A DNA stretch of 64,000 nucleotides. It comes from Deroplatys truncata. Lineage: Eukaryota; Arthropoda; Insecta; Mantodea; Mantidae. A program made the position numbers and the translations under genes. Below, one piece after another: positions 22,100 to 32,954 of this stretch. How positions within the stretch are numbered: position 1 is the first letter of the stretch; each line of letters begins with the position of its first letter. The notes under the pieces were generated by a model. It was not told the DNA's origin and ran no database searches. It was given only the letters and a program-made list of their open reading frames with translations. Location of the stretch: the NCBI GenBank assembly GCA_030765065.1, contig CM060980.1:60372364-60436363 (forward strand), in the 5' to 3' direction.

Positions 22100-23790
22100 T
22101 GACATCTCAGCCGAGCTAAGATAAGCTACTGCATAACGATTATATTCTGGAGATATTTATGAAAGAAACACTATGAAGTTATAGTTCCAAAACAAAGCAT
22201 TTATATCTACATATTGTTTCCTTTCATTTCAACACATTTTCTGTTTCACTGGTCGAAAATAATATCATGTTATATATGTGAAATAGTAAAAGCTTCAATG
22301 GCTTCCTGAAACACCTTTGTACGGCAATAAAAACAAAACATTTTTATTTTGATATAATGATTTCCAAATCCATTTTATTCGATTTTTGAGAACCAAAAAT
22401 GCGGAACTGTGTAGGAATATATTGGACACAGTAATAACCTGAGCTTCCCCGATAACGTGGTGCGAGGTATAACCAGAGGCAAATTCCCTTTAAATCCAGA
22501 GAAGGCGCTGGCCGGGTGGGTTTTCCTTAGGAAGATAGCTTGTTTCCGAAAATAACTCTAACAACTTAGGCGGGACGGAAGTAAATACGCTCCTTATGCA
22601 CATCAAACCAAGGGGAAGACTACCCTAGAACCTCGGTGCAGGTCCACTGTCTACCAGCTGTCTACGCTGATATAGAACGCATTCATGTACTACACAACCT
22701 TGCCAGGGTTTTGACATACAGATATCCCAAGAGATAGGGAGCAACTGCTCGTCGAGACCAACCCAATCCGAACAGCTCCCCTACAAGAGGGGTCAGACGT
22801 TCGACTCCACGTACTTCTAACCTCACCAAAGTACCACGAGTGTTAGGGATCCGCAGCGCCGCGCAACAGTGAAGGAGTAAGTAAATTCATGTACTGCAAC
22901 GGAAACAGTAAAGAACTTTAATTGTCTAATAAAAAAACCTTATAATTATCATCATCATCATCATCAGATCTTCATGGTTCCGGAGACATCTCCTGTTCCG
23001 GCTTCATGCTTCTTTCCATCGTTTTGCAGGTCTTCCTATACTTCTGTAGCCTAAGAGTTTGTATCTATATACCTGGGGTATTTTAAAAAGTTCGATTTGC
23101 AATAAAAGACAAACTTCTGAACATTTTTCGATAGTTTTGTTTTATCTGACTCTTCAAACCTTACACTACTTTTCTGCCTGTTATCAATGTTTGTTTTATC
23201 CTAGCACAGTTTCTTAGAACCTCGTTACAGACTTCGCCGCTAGTACATCTAGGTAACGTGAGCTGCTTCTGAAGTTAATATTTTTTGCATTTAAGTGAGC
23301 TGTGATAATCTCTTAGGGATCATTTGCGTTACATGTACGAAACCCTCTTAAAGGACCTAAATAATAGATTTTATATTTTTGGTTAACAGCACATTAACTT
23401 GCAGATTCACAATTGTTTACTTTCAGCTACACTGTGGTAAATATCTGACTCCAGACCACTAGTTTCCGTGCCCATCCATTGAAACTAACGGTACCAGTAA
23501 CGCAGTTTCTTCTGTCACGGAATCTTTGCCACAGAAAAATGCATCGCAGAAACTGTAGGATTGTTTTATGGACTGGCGACAAACTTCTATTAGGAGGAGC
23601 ACTAAAATTTATTCTTTGCCAGAAAGATAATAAGCTATACCTATACAATGGAATAAAACAATTATTAACCAAAAATATTCAGTAGTGCTTATTTAATTGC
23701 ATAATTGACCATACTTTAAAAACTTCCCTCGTATTTTAATTCAAATGTGGCTATTATCCATTCCTTATAAATGTCTCTTTCATTGTTCTG
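22100..23790. other. No gene recognised; part of a repeat pair
   Basis: The block at about 22,376-22,470 resembles 24,245-24,340 (shared GAAC.AAAAAT..CG.AA.TGT and ATATTG.ACA.AGTA.TAAC.TGAGCTTC), so both are copies of an unnamed repeat. GC-richer sequence continues to about 22,880. A short (ATC)n run lies at about 22,950-22,965. Opposite-strand open frames at 23,427-23,685 have no recognisable domain. Confidence 0.4.
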
Positions 23791-23799
23791 CTTCTTTAG

Positions 23800-24080
23800 T
23801 ATTTTTGTTTATCGAAAGTATACCTAATTCTTTTCTAACATCTTCATTTCTAATTCGATCTTATACAGCCTTTTACTGTTCGTAGATATTTCATTTCTTC
23901 AGCTTGTATCTGTTTTTATTCTTCTCTTTTTGCACTCCATGTCTCCAAACCGTATAGAAAAACAGGAACTGCCATCGCCTTGAAAATTTGGCTTGTTTTC
24001 TTTTCAAGGTATAGGTCATTATGTTGAAACGTTATTCCTTGTTTCTTCACTGTTTTATTTATACGCTACACTGCAGCCCA
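23800..24080 (-). pseudogene. LINE reverse transcriptase C-terminal relic
   Basis: The minus strand reads AVPVFLYGLETWSAKREE, a stop, then KQIQAEEMKYLRTVKGCIR, with further stops. This is the AVPVLLYG.E.W...K.....L..AEMK.LR...G segment just after the RT core of RTE/Jockey-like LINEs, the same protein region as the relic at 1650-2080. It is 5'-truncated and heavily mutated. Confidence 0.7.
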
Positions 24081-24244
24081 GATAGTTAAAATATCCTACT
24101 TATTCTAGTGCTTTATTATTTAAATGTATCTTCGTTTTTTATTTGCGCCTTAATCTTCGATTTCTCCACTGAAATGTTTTGGTTGTAGATTTGAGTCAAT
24201 TTCTATAGCTTATCCATAATTAAACTTATTTTCAGACCTACGTA

Positions 24245-24400
24245 TATTTATCTGACTTTTGGGAACTAAAAATTGCGCAATTGTATCAGAGCATATTGAA
24301 CAAAGTAGTAACTGGAGCTTCTTCAACAAGTTAATTGATCAGAAGTATAAAACTGCACAAGAAGTTTCAGGAAAATGCATGTGAATAATTTGCAGAATGA
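24245..24400. repeat. Second copy of the unnamed repeat at 22,376
   Basis: See 22,376-22,470: the two stretches agree over about 95 bp, in the same orientation and about 1.87 kb apart. No element type can be assigned. Confidence 0.4.
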
Positions 24401-24963
24401 GACACATTGGGACGCAGCCGTTCGACCTCTTACTACTTGCTGCTCTAGCGGTGAGCCCACATTCTGCTAAGGCTACTCTGGAGCTGCATAACCGCATTGT
24501 CCGAGGAGGTCCGGCCAACCACTAAAGTTAAATTTATGTTAAGAGGGTGAAGCGATGCCCGAGGATGGACCACCTGTATGAATGGCCCTCGCAAGGAGAT
24601 AGTATAACCTGCAAAGTTTGCAATCAGCGGCTGTATTCAATTTGCTACCTATGTCTTAGCTCTTGTAATGCTGTTTACTCCAATTGAATCCAGTTCCTTG
24701 GGCAGCTAAAAATATAAGCGAGTGCTATGGGCTTGCAAACATTTGCGGCAAATTCTGCCGTAACAGTTTCGTACAATTTATGGAGCAATTAACAAAGTTG
24801 TGCAGAGATTGCTATTAAGATAGTGTGTATATTAAATATAAGGTTTATTTTAATACATCCTAAATGTATTAATACATGAACATGCAATTAGGGAATATCA
24901 GCTTTCTAGAGAAGTTAAAAAACACGCTTTTCATTTTCTAAGACTACAATAAAAATGTTACTT

Positions 24964-25013
<50 letters not shown>

Positions 25014-25242
25014 AAGAGTTCCAATATTGAAGGAAGCAGTTTGAAACTAAGAGGTGAAGTCAAGTGTTTTCACATCCAAGTTTCTGCAAAGCACTTAACG
25101 CATGTTTATTGCGCGAAAATGAAATTAATCTCTATCAGGTGTTCAAAAGCAGTATCTTCGCCGACCCCGCTAACCTCTGCAAACTGATGATTGATTAGTC
25201 TCATCTGGTAGTGCTGACTAGCCAGTCTCAACTGAAGGTGAA
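24400..25242. other. No gene recognised; AC microsatellite inside
   Basis: A moderately GC-rich patch at about 24,410-24,620, then AT-rich sequence with an uninterrupted (AC)n run at 24,966-25,008. Nothing coding recognised. Confidence 0.5.
24966..25008. repeat. (AC)n microsatellite
   Basis: About 21 uninterrupted AC units. Unlike the AC tracts at 48.1, 49.8 and 53.4 kb it is not inside a family R copy. Confidence 0.95.
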
Positions 25243-25539
25243 ATGGCGTTGAAAGAGTTATATTTAAATGCTGTACAAATTAGGATTTCAATTAGGATAA
25301 CGCTGCGGAGAGGACACCTAGCACCTCGACCCGCACAGAGATCTTTTGTACATGCACTCCAGGGAGGAACGGATGAGATGAAGGAACCGCAGGTGACCGG
25401 CCGACACAGGCAACAGAGACGCGCAGAGCACCTAACAGTTTCAAGCTTGACCACCCAGCCGGAGAGTTCTCAAGACAGCCCTACCACACCATTGGTGAGT
25501 GACTCAAGGTCGCCTTCAGCTGATACCGAGGAAAGCTAG
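25243..25539 (+). CDS. Unrecognised open frame, possible first exon
   Basis: 98 codons starting GTGAAATGG, which has G at -3 and G at +4 and so a favourable start context. Composition is clearly more GC-rich than the surroundings. The middle is basic (LRRGHLAPRPAQR) and the end is rich in S, T, P and E. At 25,495 the sequence reads CCATTG/GTGAGTGA, a good splice-donor match. If real, this would be a first coding exon of about 84 codons on the plus strand. I do not recognise the protein. The stretch adjoins SINE sequence, so a repeat origin is the main alternative. Confidence 0.2.
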   Translation: MALKELYLNAVQIRISIRITLRRGHLAPRPAQRSFVHALQGGTDEMKEPQVTGRHRQQRRAEHLTVSSLTTQPESSQDSPTTPLVSDSRSPSADTEES

Positions 25540-25559
25540 ACACAGCAGCGGAGACTCGA

Positions 25560-25815
25560 GTGGCCTCCGTATGACGGGGCCGAGAAGAAATACCAACGCG
25601 GAAACCATCTACGCCATCTGTCCGCAGTCGTCCGACATATAGCCCCGGAGCCAACCTGCAACATGAAAGAGGAAGATGAAATTCGGAGGAGACATTCAGC
25701 CTTCCCAGCATTCGCTTAATGAGTCGGGAAACTCCCGAAAAATCCCATGGGTCAGGAAGTCAAAAACCCACGATCTCCCGAATGCGGGCCACAGACGCAA
25801 ACACCTGAGCCATAT
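25560..25815 (-). mobile_element. Decayed tRNA-derived SINE (family S3)
   Basis: The end at about 25,735-25,815 (AACTCCCGAAAAATCCCATGGGTC, then CCCACGATCTCCCGAATGCGGGCC and CACCTGAGCCA) lines up with the head-proximal part of the S3 copies at 4,118-4,213 and 12,511-12,615. The B box is degraded. The left limit is uncertain and could include some of the preceding GC-rich sequence. Confidence 0.5.
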
Positions 25816-26292
25816 TCGGTTCTGCACAAATTAAATCTTAAGTAAACGTTAACAAATAAAGTAAAGGAAAGACAGTATGATATAAGTGGTGGAATTCAAC
25901 TATCAAATATGATAATGTTGCATGTCTAAAAAATAAATATACATATCAATATTTGGAGGATTAAATACACTTTGTTAACCAGAACGCTCGTATATTAAAT
26001 CCTGCACCAGAGTAATATTATAATACACTGATTTACTAGACTTCAAGTCTGGTGAATATACGAAATTACCTTCTTACCAATAATGAGGAATGCCAGCTAA
26101 AATGCTAAAGGAGGAAAAGCCTTGTATAGCCAAGTGGTCCAAATTGGGGATTGAACCAAATCTTGCTAGCTTCAGGGAATGAGCTTCTTTCTTTAAAACA
26201 AATTTATAAAACGATAACGTTCAGTAATAAATTACTGATAATTCTTAATTTATTCTGTACAAATTACTAAAAGGATTTTCACAAATATTGAA

Positions 26293-26508
26293 TTAAGGAA
26301 CAGTTAGTTTTCGTACAATACGATACAGCGTCGTATTTAAGTTTGTAACATTTTGGGCAGGCAAACATTTTAGAGCAAGTAGATCACAAAGCTGTTCGCC
26401 ACCAAAGAGATACTCGCTCTCCAACATTTCTATTGTGTCAGTATGTCCAACATCGACCGGCGCTCCTGAAGGGGTGGGGGGCCCTAAAAACTCAAGTCTT
26501 TCTCCCAT
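26293..26508 (-). other. Unrecognised 71-codon open frame
   Basis: ATG at 26,508 on the minus strand. It has a proline/glycine-rich start (LGPPTPSGAP), then an acidic stretch with ESEYLFGGEQLCDLL, and ends RIVRKLTVP. The composition is less AT-biased than the neighbours and the sequence is not low-complexity, so it may be part of a decayed element or an exon. No family is recognised. Confidence 0.2.
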
Positions 26509-26639
26509 GATGATATTAATATTTATACATACCTCAAGCAAGCTTTTGCGCACGTATGGAGCGAGGTTTTTTATTTACTTTTTTCTCACTCACGCTAATC
26601 TTGTTTCCTCATCCGTGATGGCATAAACTTTTAGATGTT

Positions 26640-27478
26640 TGAAGAACGTAAAGTGAAAAAGGGAGGAAGGAAAGGAGGGAGGAAGAAAAGTCCTATTACT
26701 GTGCACCATGTTTCATTACCTCTCTACTTTCCTAAGTGTTCAGTTAGTGTAACGTTAAAGAAGTCTTCAAAAAGCATCGACGATATACAAAATGGATGAC
26801 GTTAAAAAAAGACGCTCGCAACACCCTCTTATATTACGGCCCATCATAGATTGTGGCGCCGCCAGTGGTCTTGTATCACATAGAGCAGATGCTATATATT
26901 ACGTTTAATATACTCATGAAACTGTTGCAAAGTAAAAAAGGGAGAGACATGGGGAAAAAATGGAACGGGCCTGACAATTCCATCATCTATCTTATGTTTA
27001 AGCAACCAGAAAATCTGGCGCTTTAAGTGTATGCGTCCCAGAAGAGTATGGCACAGAGGACATCAAGTGTATTTCTGAATAGTTAAACAGTATACGGAGC
27101 TAGGAACTGAAGAGGCTCATGGAAAGTGATGAGTATATGGCATATGTGTAATGGCGTTCTGTGTAACAGAGATCCTTAAACCTGTCCTCCGTTCTGTCCA
27201 TCATTACGTCATATTTAAATCTACTATACTCCACGACTTCTTATAACACAAAGCGAAGCATCGGAACACAAACGTAGCGGCAGCGAATCCTTCTCCCTAT
27301 CGGCTATACTTATAGTATACGCGAGTGATGCCATCGACAAAGCTACAACATATCAGTTTTGTATTTAATCGGGATAGCCATTCCATTGTTTAATTATTTT
27401 TTAATGTACTTATTTAAATGCCATAAAAATGTACCAAAATAGCCTAGCATGTTTACCAGTGCATAAGTAATAACTGGA
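26640..27478. other. No gene recognised
   Basis: Contains a short purine-rich run (GGAGGAAGGAAAGGAGGGAG) at about 26,664. No other feature. Confidence 0.4.
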
Positions 27479-27482
27479 GTAT

Positions 27483-28533
27483 TGAAGAAGTTGTTTATAT
27501 TGTTTACCCCACGCTTTGGGTGGCAATTTGAAGAAGATAGTTGCTTCGTTTTTGTTATTTGCCCCACGTTTTGGGAGGCAATTTGAAGAAAGGTTTGTTG
27601 CTGCTGCGTATGGAAAGTCAGTTTCAACATGTATTATATTTCGACTGTTGGGGAGCCGAACTTGAAGTAGTTGCAACCTCACGTATGGTAAAAAGTTTCC
27701 GGTAGCCTTCGCCCCAAGTTTTAAAAATATTAACTTTGTAATTTGACTGTTTCTTTAAATATTATATATTTATGTTTGCCTCGGCTGCGTCAGTACTATT
27801 GTTAGAGACATGTTTATCTTTGCGACTGAATATAGGCTTACACAGATTTTAAGTTTTTCTTCACGCCATTTATTAATGCTTGGCACGATTTAAATAACAC
27901 TTCACTGATATAGAGAGCTGTGAGATCCTTTTATTAAATACTTGCAGTTTTTAACACGTAAACTATTTTCTCACACAAAATACATATTAAATTTCTCGAG
28001 GACGCATCTCGCGTCTGATTAGTAACACTGTCTGCTAGCAACGCGTCCAGTTATGAACACTGCCTACAAGCAAATGACCTGACTTCCACCGCCTAAATTT
28101 GTAAATTTTTGTTTTTCAAGTCTCTCATTGGCTAATGCTACTCCAATAGAATACCTTTATTTAACTTAAGCTTTTTTCTGGTTGTTGATTGGGTACTTTA
28201 TAAACTGCCACAAAAATTACATTGTTGTTGCTCCAAGAATGACTAGTAGTATTATTAAACTTTCTTACTCATTATTGTCTCAAAGTTACCTCATTGTTAC
28301 CTCATTGTTAGCAACTTTTAAACTATTATACTTACACTCCTACATTATTAAATTACGTAATGCATTCACATAACATTGTTACACATGTATACAATATTAT
28401 AAACATATACAATGACTGTAATATACACTTTTTATATATTGTTACATACACATATTGCTTTAAGGCGGGCTGTTATTATATTTTATATTACATAGTTTGA
28501 CTGAAATCATTTAAGTGTTAAAAAATACTATCA
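27483..28533 (-). mobile_element. Solo LTR B with internal primer-site repeats
   Basis: 1,051 bp bounded by a perfect GTAT duplication (27,479-27,482 and 28,534-28,537). On the minus strand it starts TGATAGTATTTTTTAACAC and ends TTGTTTAAACAACTTCTTCA-like sequence at 27,483. It is homologous to A, C, D and E. Within the LTR, at 27,506-27,525, 27,561-27,580 and more weakly 27,643-27,658, lie motifs of the form CCCCACG.TTTGGG.GGCA followed by ATTTGAAG, the primer-site unit found outside the LTR in element F. B is about 200 bp longer than A because of them. Overlapping frames at 27,394-27,682 are by-products. Confidence 0.88.
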
Positions 28534-28539
28534 GTATTT

Positions 28540-29646
28540 GTCTTATGAAAGTGAAGTAGCAAGTAAACCGTTAACAAACCTTAGTTATTTTATATTAGTT
28601 AAAACACTGAACATTCAAGAAGACGAAACCCCGATTTTTGTGTATAAAATTTAGGAATAAGTAAAACTTCTGCTAATCTTACGAATAGTGTTTTATTTTA
28701 ATTATCAATATATTTGTAAGTTCATTATTATTCAATTAATTCGCGATACTATAATAAAGTAAGCATTTCTAAGGCGCTGAATAACGTCCTGTAGTTTTCG
28801 AAAACTTAGTATTCCACAAATAAATACTTCTGCTCATTTCAGATCGTGGCATCTGTCTTAATTCCAGCAAAGTTCAAGAGTTTATCTTATCCATTAGGAA
28901 ACGGCAATGAAAATGCCTTATCTTTTAAATTTCTGGAAGTTGTTGATTAAAAGCTGGAAGTGGTTTGTAAACCACCTTTAGGGTAGGCTTATGTACTTAT
29001 TCATACAAATGACATATTTGATAGCAGAGGTTTTCTCAAAAACTACCACTACTTTTGTTTTAGCAATTTACTTATCTCCGGTACTCACTTGTGAGCCAAT
29101 GTTGTGAGTATTAACAAAGTGAAAACTCCGTAAAATTTAAAGCACTTTAACAATATCAGATATTAATACTCAGTAAATAAATATACATTTCTGAACGTTT
29201 CTATTCATAATCATCTATATCCATTTCATCACCTTAAGAAAAGTAATTTTAATAGTTTAATTCTAATAATTATAGTAAGAACCATCATTACTTTATAAAG
29301 AAAAGCTACCTCCCTTTGCATTTTAATTGCAGAATGCCTAAGTGTGAGTTTACAAATCTCCACTGTAACCATTCACTGAATAAAGCACTGAGTTTTTATA
29401 GAGCAATAAATATTATAGGCGTTAATTAAAGAGAAGCAGGGAAAATGTGGAATCCAGAGAAATAGAGAACTATAGGTATATAAAAATAAAAACTAACAAT
29501 CATAAATTTTATTAAAGTGAAGAGATTAGGATGGATTAGGTAGGATGTCAGATGAGAGGGCTAAAAGAATATATAAATTAAAATCCCTCGAGTCTAGTAC
29601 AAGAGGAACACCTATAAGTAGAGAGGAAGACGATATAATGAGATCC
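28540..29646. other. AT-rich gap between solo LTRs B and C
   Basis: B and C lie on the same strand, but each has its own 4-bp duplication, so this 1.1 kb is flanking DNA and not the interior of one element. No coding signal. Confidence 0.55.
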
Positions 29647-29650
29647 CAAA

Positions 29651-30427
29651 TGATATTTGTTTGTAGCTTCACGAGAGCTTTCCGGTGGCTTAGTCCCAAC
29701 GTTCAGGAATCAACTTTGTATTTTTATGTTTCTTTAAATATTATATATATTTATGTTTGCCTCGACTGCGTCAGTATTAATTTGTAGAAACATGTATCTC
29801 TTATCAGGAGGTGATGCGGCTAAAGAATGTAGGCTTACACAAATTATAATTTTTACTTCACTCCTTTTATTAATCCTTTACAGAATTAAATAACACTTCA
29901 CTTATATAGAAAGCTGTGAGATTATTAATTAATTACTTGCACTTTTTAACATGTAAACTTCATAATATTCTCGCCGTAATGAATTTTCGTCTCACACTGG
30001 ATACGTACCGAGCGAATGAACTGCTCAGTTACGTTGCCTTCTAGCGACTGGCGTTTACATCTTAAATTTGTAAATGTTTCTATTTCACGTCTCTGATTGG
30101 CTATTTATAAACTGTTTTAAATATTACATTATTGTATCCAAGAATTACTAGTAGAATTATTAAAGTTTCCATTTCATTATTGCCTCAAGGTTACCTCATT
30201 GTTAGCAACTTTCGGCCTCTATTCTCACAGCTCCAACATTATTACATTACTTAATACATTCACATAATATTATTATACATGTACACAATAATATAAACAT
30301 AATACAATGACTGTTACATACGTTTTATATATTATATTATACACATATTGCTTTAAGGCGGGCTGTTATTATATTTTATATTATATAATCAGACTGATAT
30401 CTTTTAAATGTTAAAAATACTGCCTCA
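29651..30427 (-). mobile_element. Solo LTR C
   Basis: 777 bp with CAAA at 29,647-29,650 and at 30,428-30,431. On the minus strand it starts TGAGGCAGTATTTTTAACA and ends with ACAAACAAATATCA. It is homologous to LTRs A, B, D and E (CTTTAAGGCGGGCTG, AGGTTACCTCATTGTTAGC, TGCCTCGACTGCGTCAGTA). It has only one copy of the CCGGTGGC...CCCAACG unit and no primer-site motif, and is the shortest of the group. An 80-codon plus-strand frame at 29,545-29,787 runs into it and is not a gene. Confidence 0.82.
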
Positions 30428-30431
30428 CAAA

Positions 30432-31700
30432 AGCATGAAAATTAAAACTGGAGTGAACCGATTAAGAACGCATAGAATGGAGTACTATTGTTGAGAGGGA
30501 ATAAAGCTGTAGAGCTTACTAAGAAGAACTACAGGCGTTAAAAGTGTTACATTCATCTAGTGAGAGGATGTTTGACCATTTAAAAATAAAATACTAAGGT
30601 ACATTTTTAAATACGGTGGTGTTTATTCTTGCTCTAACGGATTATATTTAAGGAAGTGAGAGATGTACATTCTTCCGAACTTGGAACCTTTCTTAGCCAT
30701 AATCTTCTTGAAACGACTACAGAGAGGAAGTCCGAGTCTTTCATGGCTATGCAATGTGCGAAGAATATACATCAATAATTAAAAACAAACAAGCGTTTTT
30801 TTTTTTCTGTGGGGGGTAAGCATCACAGCTCGGTATTTATTTTGTGCGACATAAAGGTCCCTGAGGTTGTGGAACTCAACAGAAGCGTCGGTAGTAAAAA
30901 TCCATCCATCCGTCCATCCCATTGTCGAGTGGCACAAAAGCCAACGATGTCAAGAAGCAGCAAGCCAGTCTAGTTGATATTCAAAGTAGCTGTGATGCGC
31001 GCAAGCTACTTGCCTAATGCCACCAAGGGGAGAAAAATAGAACATCACTCAGAAAAACTCTTCCTGGGCTTAGCACTCTTCGCTTCCTGCAATATTTTAC
31101 TCCTTTTCCTAAGTGACTCAACTCGCTGTGTTTATCGAAATGGACTGCATGTGTATCAGGCCCATGTTTTCAAATCCGATGGTATCTTACAGCATCTCAT
31201 TTACTCCGTTATACTTATCATTTTTTCTGACGAATCTTTAAAAACAGTTCGCTCCATTCTGTTTATCATAAAATGCGCCGTTATAATCTGATTGTTATTT
31301 CTAACATTTTGATTATTGCATATCATTAGGGCTGTAGTCTCTTTCCAACATTATTATATATATATGGACGACATGTTTACAACACGGAAATTAAATACTT
31401 ATCCTGGATTTTTCCTTGGCAGAAGCACTTCAGTAAATTCTTTGTTTTATCCCACGATCAAGTCTTAATACGGAATAGTGAAGACAAACTGCAATCACGG
31501 TGTTTAGTTTACATAATTTAGCAAAGGACTATAATTTTAAAATATCTGTATACAAAAGAACAACGATAGTAATAGGAGATAAGGTAATGGGACATGTAAA
31601 ATATTTTAAATAATTGGGGTGTTGAGTCTCGTATACATCTGGAGATCCGGATGCAAAATTAAGTCCTGATGAACTGCAGTGAATTCAGAATAAGAATAGA
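30432..31700. other. No gene recognised
   Basis: Includes a poly-T/G run at about 30,797-30,818 and (CATC)n-like sequence at about 30,900-30,920. A 105-codon plus-strand frame at 30,974-31,291 with a hydrophobic middle (FLGLALFASCNILLLFL) has no recognised family. A chance origin is likely. Confidence 0.35.
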
Positions 31701-31714
31701 AAAATATAAAACAA

Positions 31715-31985
31715 AAATTCAGCCCAAATCAAGTTTTTAAGAAGTACTGTAGATTATACCCTATTAAATAAAAAGCGAAAAGAGGAACTAAGAAAAAATT
31801 ACCGGGGAACCAGTATTAGATAACAAAACATCAAATAGAAGATGGTGTCAACATTTAGGAAAGATGCCAGAAAATTGGCCACCGATAATAGTTATGGGAC
31901 ATGCTCGGAAAGTAAACCGGGAAGCCCGAGGGAAAAAATAGGCATCGGAACAAGCTAAGAAGCCTTAATCTTGATGATGAAGAAG
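31715..31985 (+). pseudogene. LINE reverse transcriptase C-terminal relic
   Basis: The plus strand reads KFLRSTVDYTLLNKKRKEEL, then after stops RRWCQHLGKMPENWPPIIV, and a basic tail with EARGKK. This is the same post-RT region as the relics at 1650 and 23,800 (E.KFLR...GYTLLD..R.EELR, W..HL.RMPENR.P). Several stops are present. The piece begins without the RT core, so the insertion was 5'-truncated or decayed. Confidence 0.65.
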
Positions 31986-31989
31986 AAGT

Positions 31990-32655
31990 GTAGCGTTATG
32001 TTGTCATATGTTAATAGCGCTGATGTATGTGTCTGGTTGCGCATGCAAACCATAAGGTGTTGAACCCATATACGATGACGATGCAATCAGCTATGTCTTT
32101 CTTTCGGTTTAGAGGCTTCGTGCTGCTGCCCCTGCTTCGAACAATTATTCTCCCAGTCGTTCCTCACAACGGATTGCGAGTAAGCATTATTTTAAAATGC
32201 CATAGTTACTGAAGTTTCATTTAGGTGGTAACTTAATAACGATATTCTCATAATTACATTGCTTTATTATGTATTATATTATATTATTATCATTATTATT
32301 GTTATATATTCATACCAATGATTAAGTGAATGGGCATAGTTGTTGATATGCCTATATCAGCCAAAACAAATTTATTTATATACAGTCAAGGACCCGCATC
32401 TCTGTGTATTCAAAATCTGAATGGAATATGAAGTTAATTAAGAACAGTAATAAGATGTAAAATAATTCGAGGGTATTGTTAATTACATTCAATGCACAAT
32501 TTATGAATTCTTGTTTTAACATACCTTTACAGAATTTTCTTGATCTATTAAGTATATTTAGTTTTGAAAAGTGCTCATTGTACATCTTGAACGATGAAAG
32601 TTTGTTCACTAAATACTTATACAGGTTCCAAAATATTCTTTGGGAATCTTCTTCC
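31990..32655. other. AT-rich stretch, nothing recognised
   Basis: Short opposite-strand open frames (32,376-32,609 and 32,476-32,727) overlap each other and show no domain. Confidence 0.4.
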
Positions 32656-32663
32656 TCAACTGA

Positions 32664-32950
32664 TTACCCTCCTCGTTATATGACTTATGACCCCAAGGAC
32701 TTACAAGCCAATACCGTGGGTCATTAGGTATCGAAGAGCAAGCAAACTCCGAATCAGATGATCAATCCAATCTCTGGTATGGCGGTGAATAAGAAGGAAA
32801 TAAAATGTAGTGTTGATAGGAATGATAGGAAAATTTGCGCATCAAACTATCCAACCCAGCATTTGCTTAGCGACCGAGGAAAAGTAACCGCGAAAAAACC
32901 TTCGGTCAGATTGGTCGATCCGCAGGCCACATACATTGACGCTTGAGCGA
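32664..32950 (-). mobile_element. Diverged SINE copy (family S2)
   Basis: TTACCCTCCTCGTTATATGA, CCCCAAGGACTTACAAGCC and AATCCAATCTCTGGTATGG correspond in order to 797-930 of the S2 copy at 790-1156. The tRNA-like head near 32,945 is badly decayed. Frames at 32,476-32,727 and 32,758-32,946 run through it and are not genes. Confidence 0.65.
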
Positions 32951-32954
32951 TCCC

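Noticed and set aside
28538-29646. A complete LTR element with B and C as its two LTRs
   Set aside because: Each LTR has its own, different 4-bp duplication (GTAT and CAAA), and the space between has no primer site or gag.
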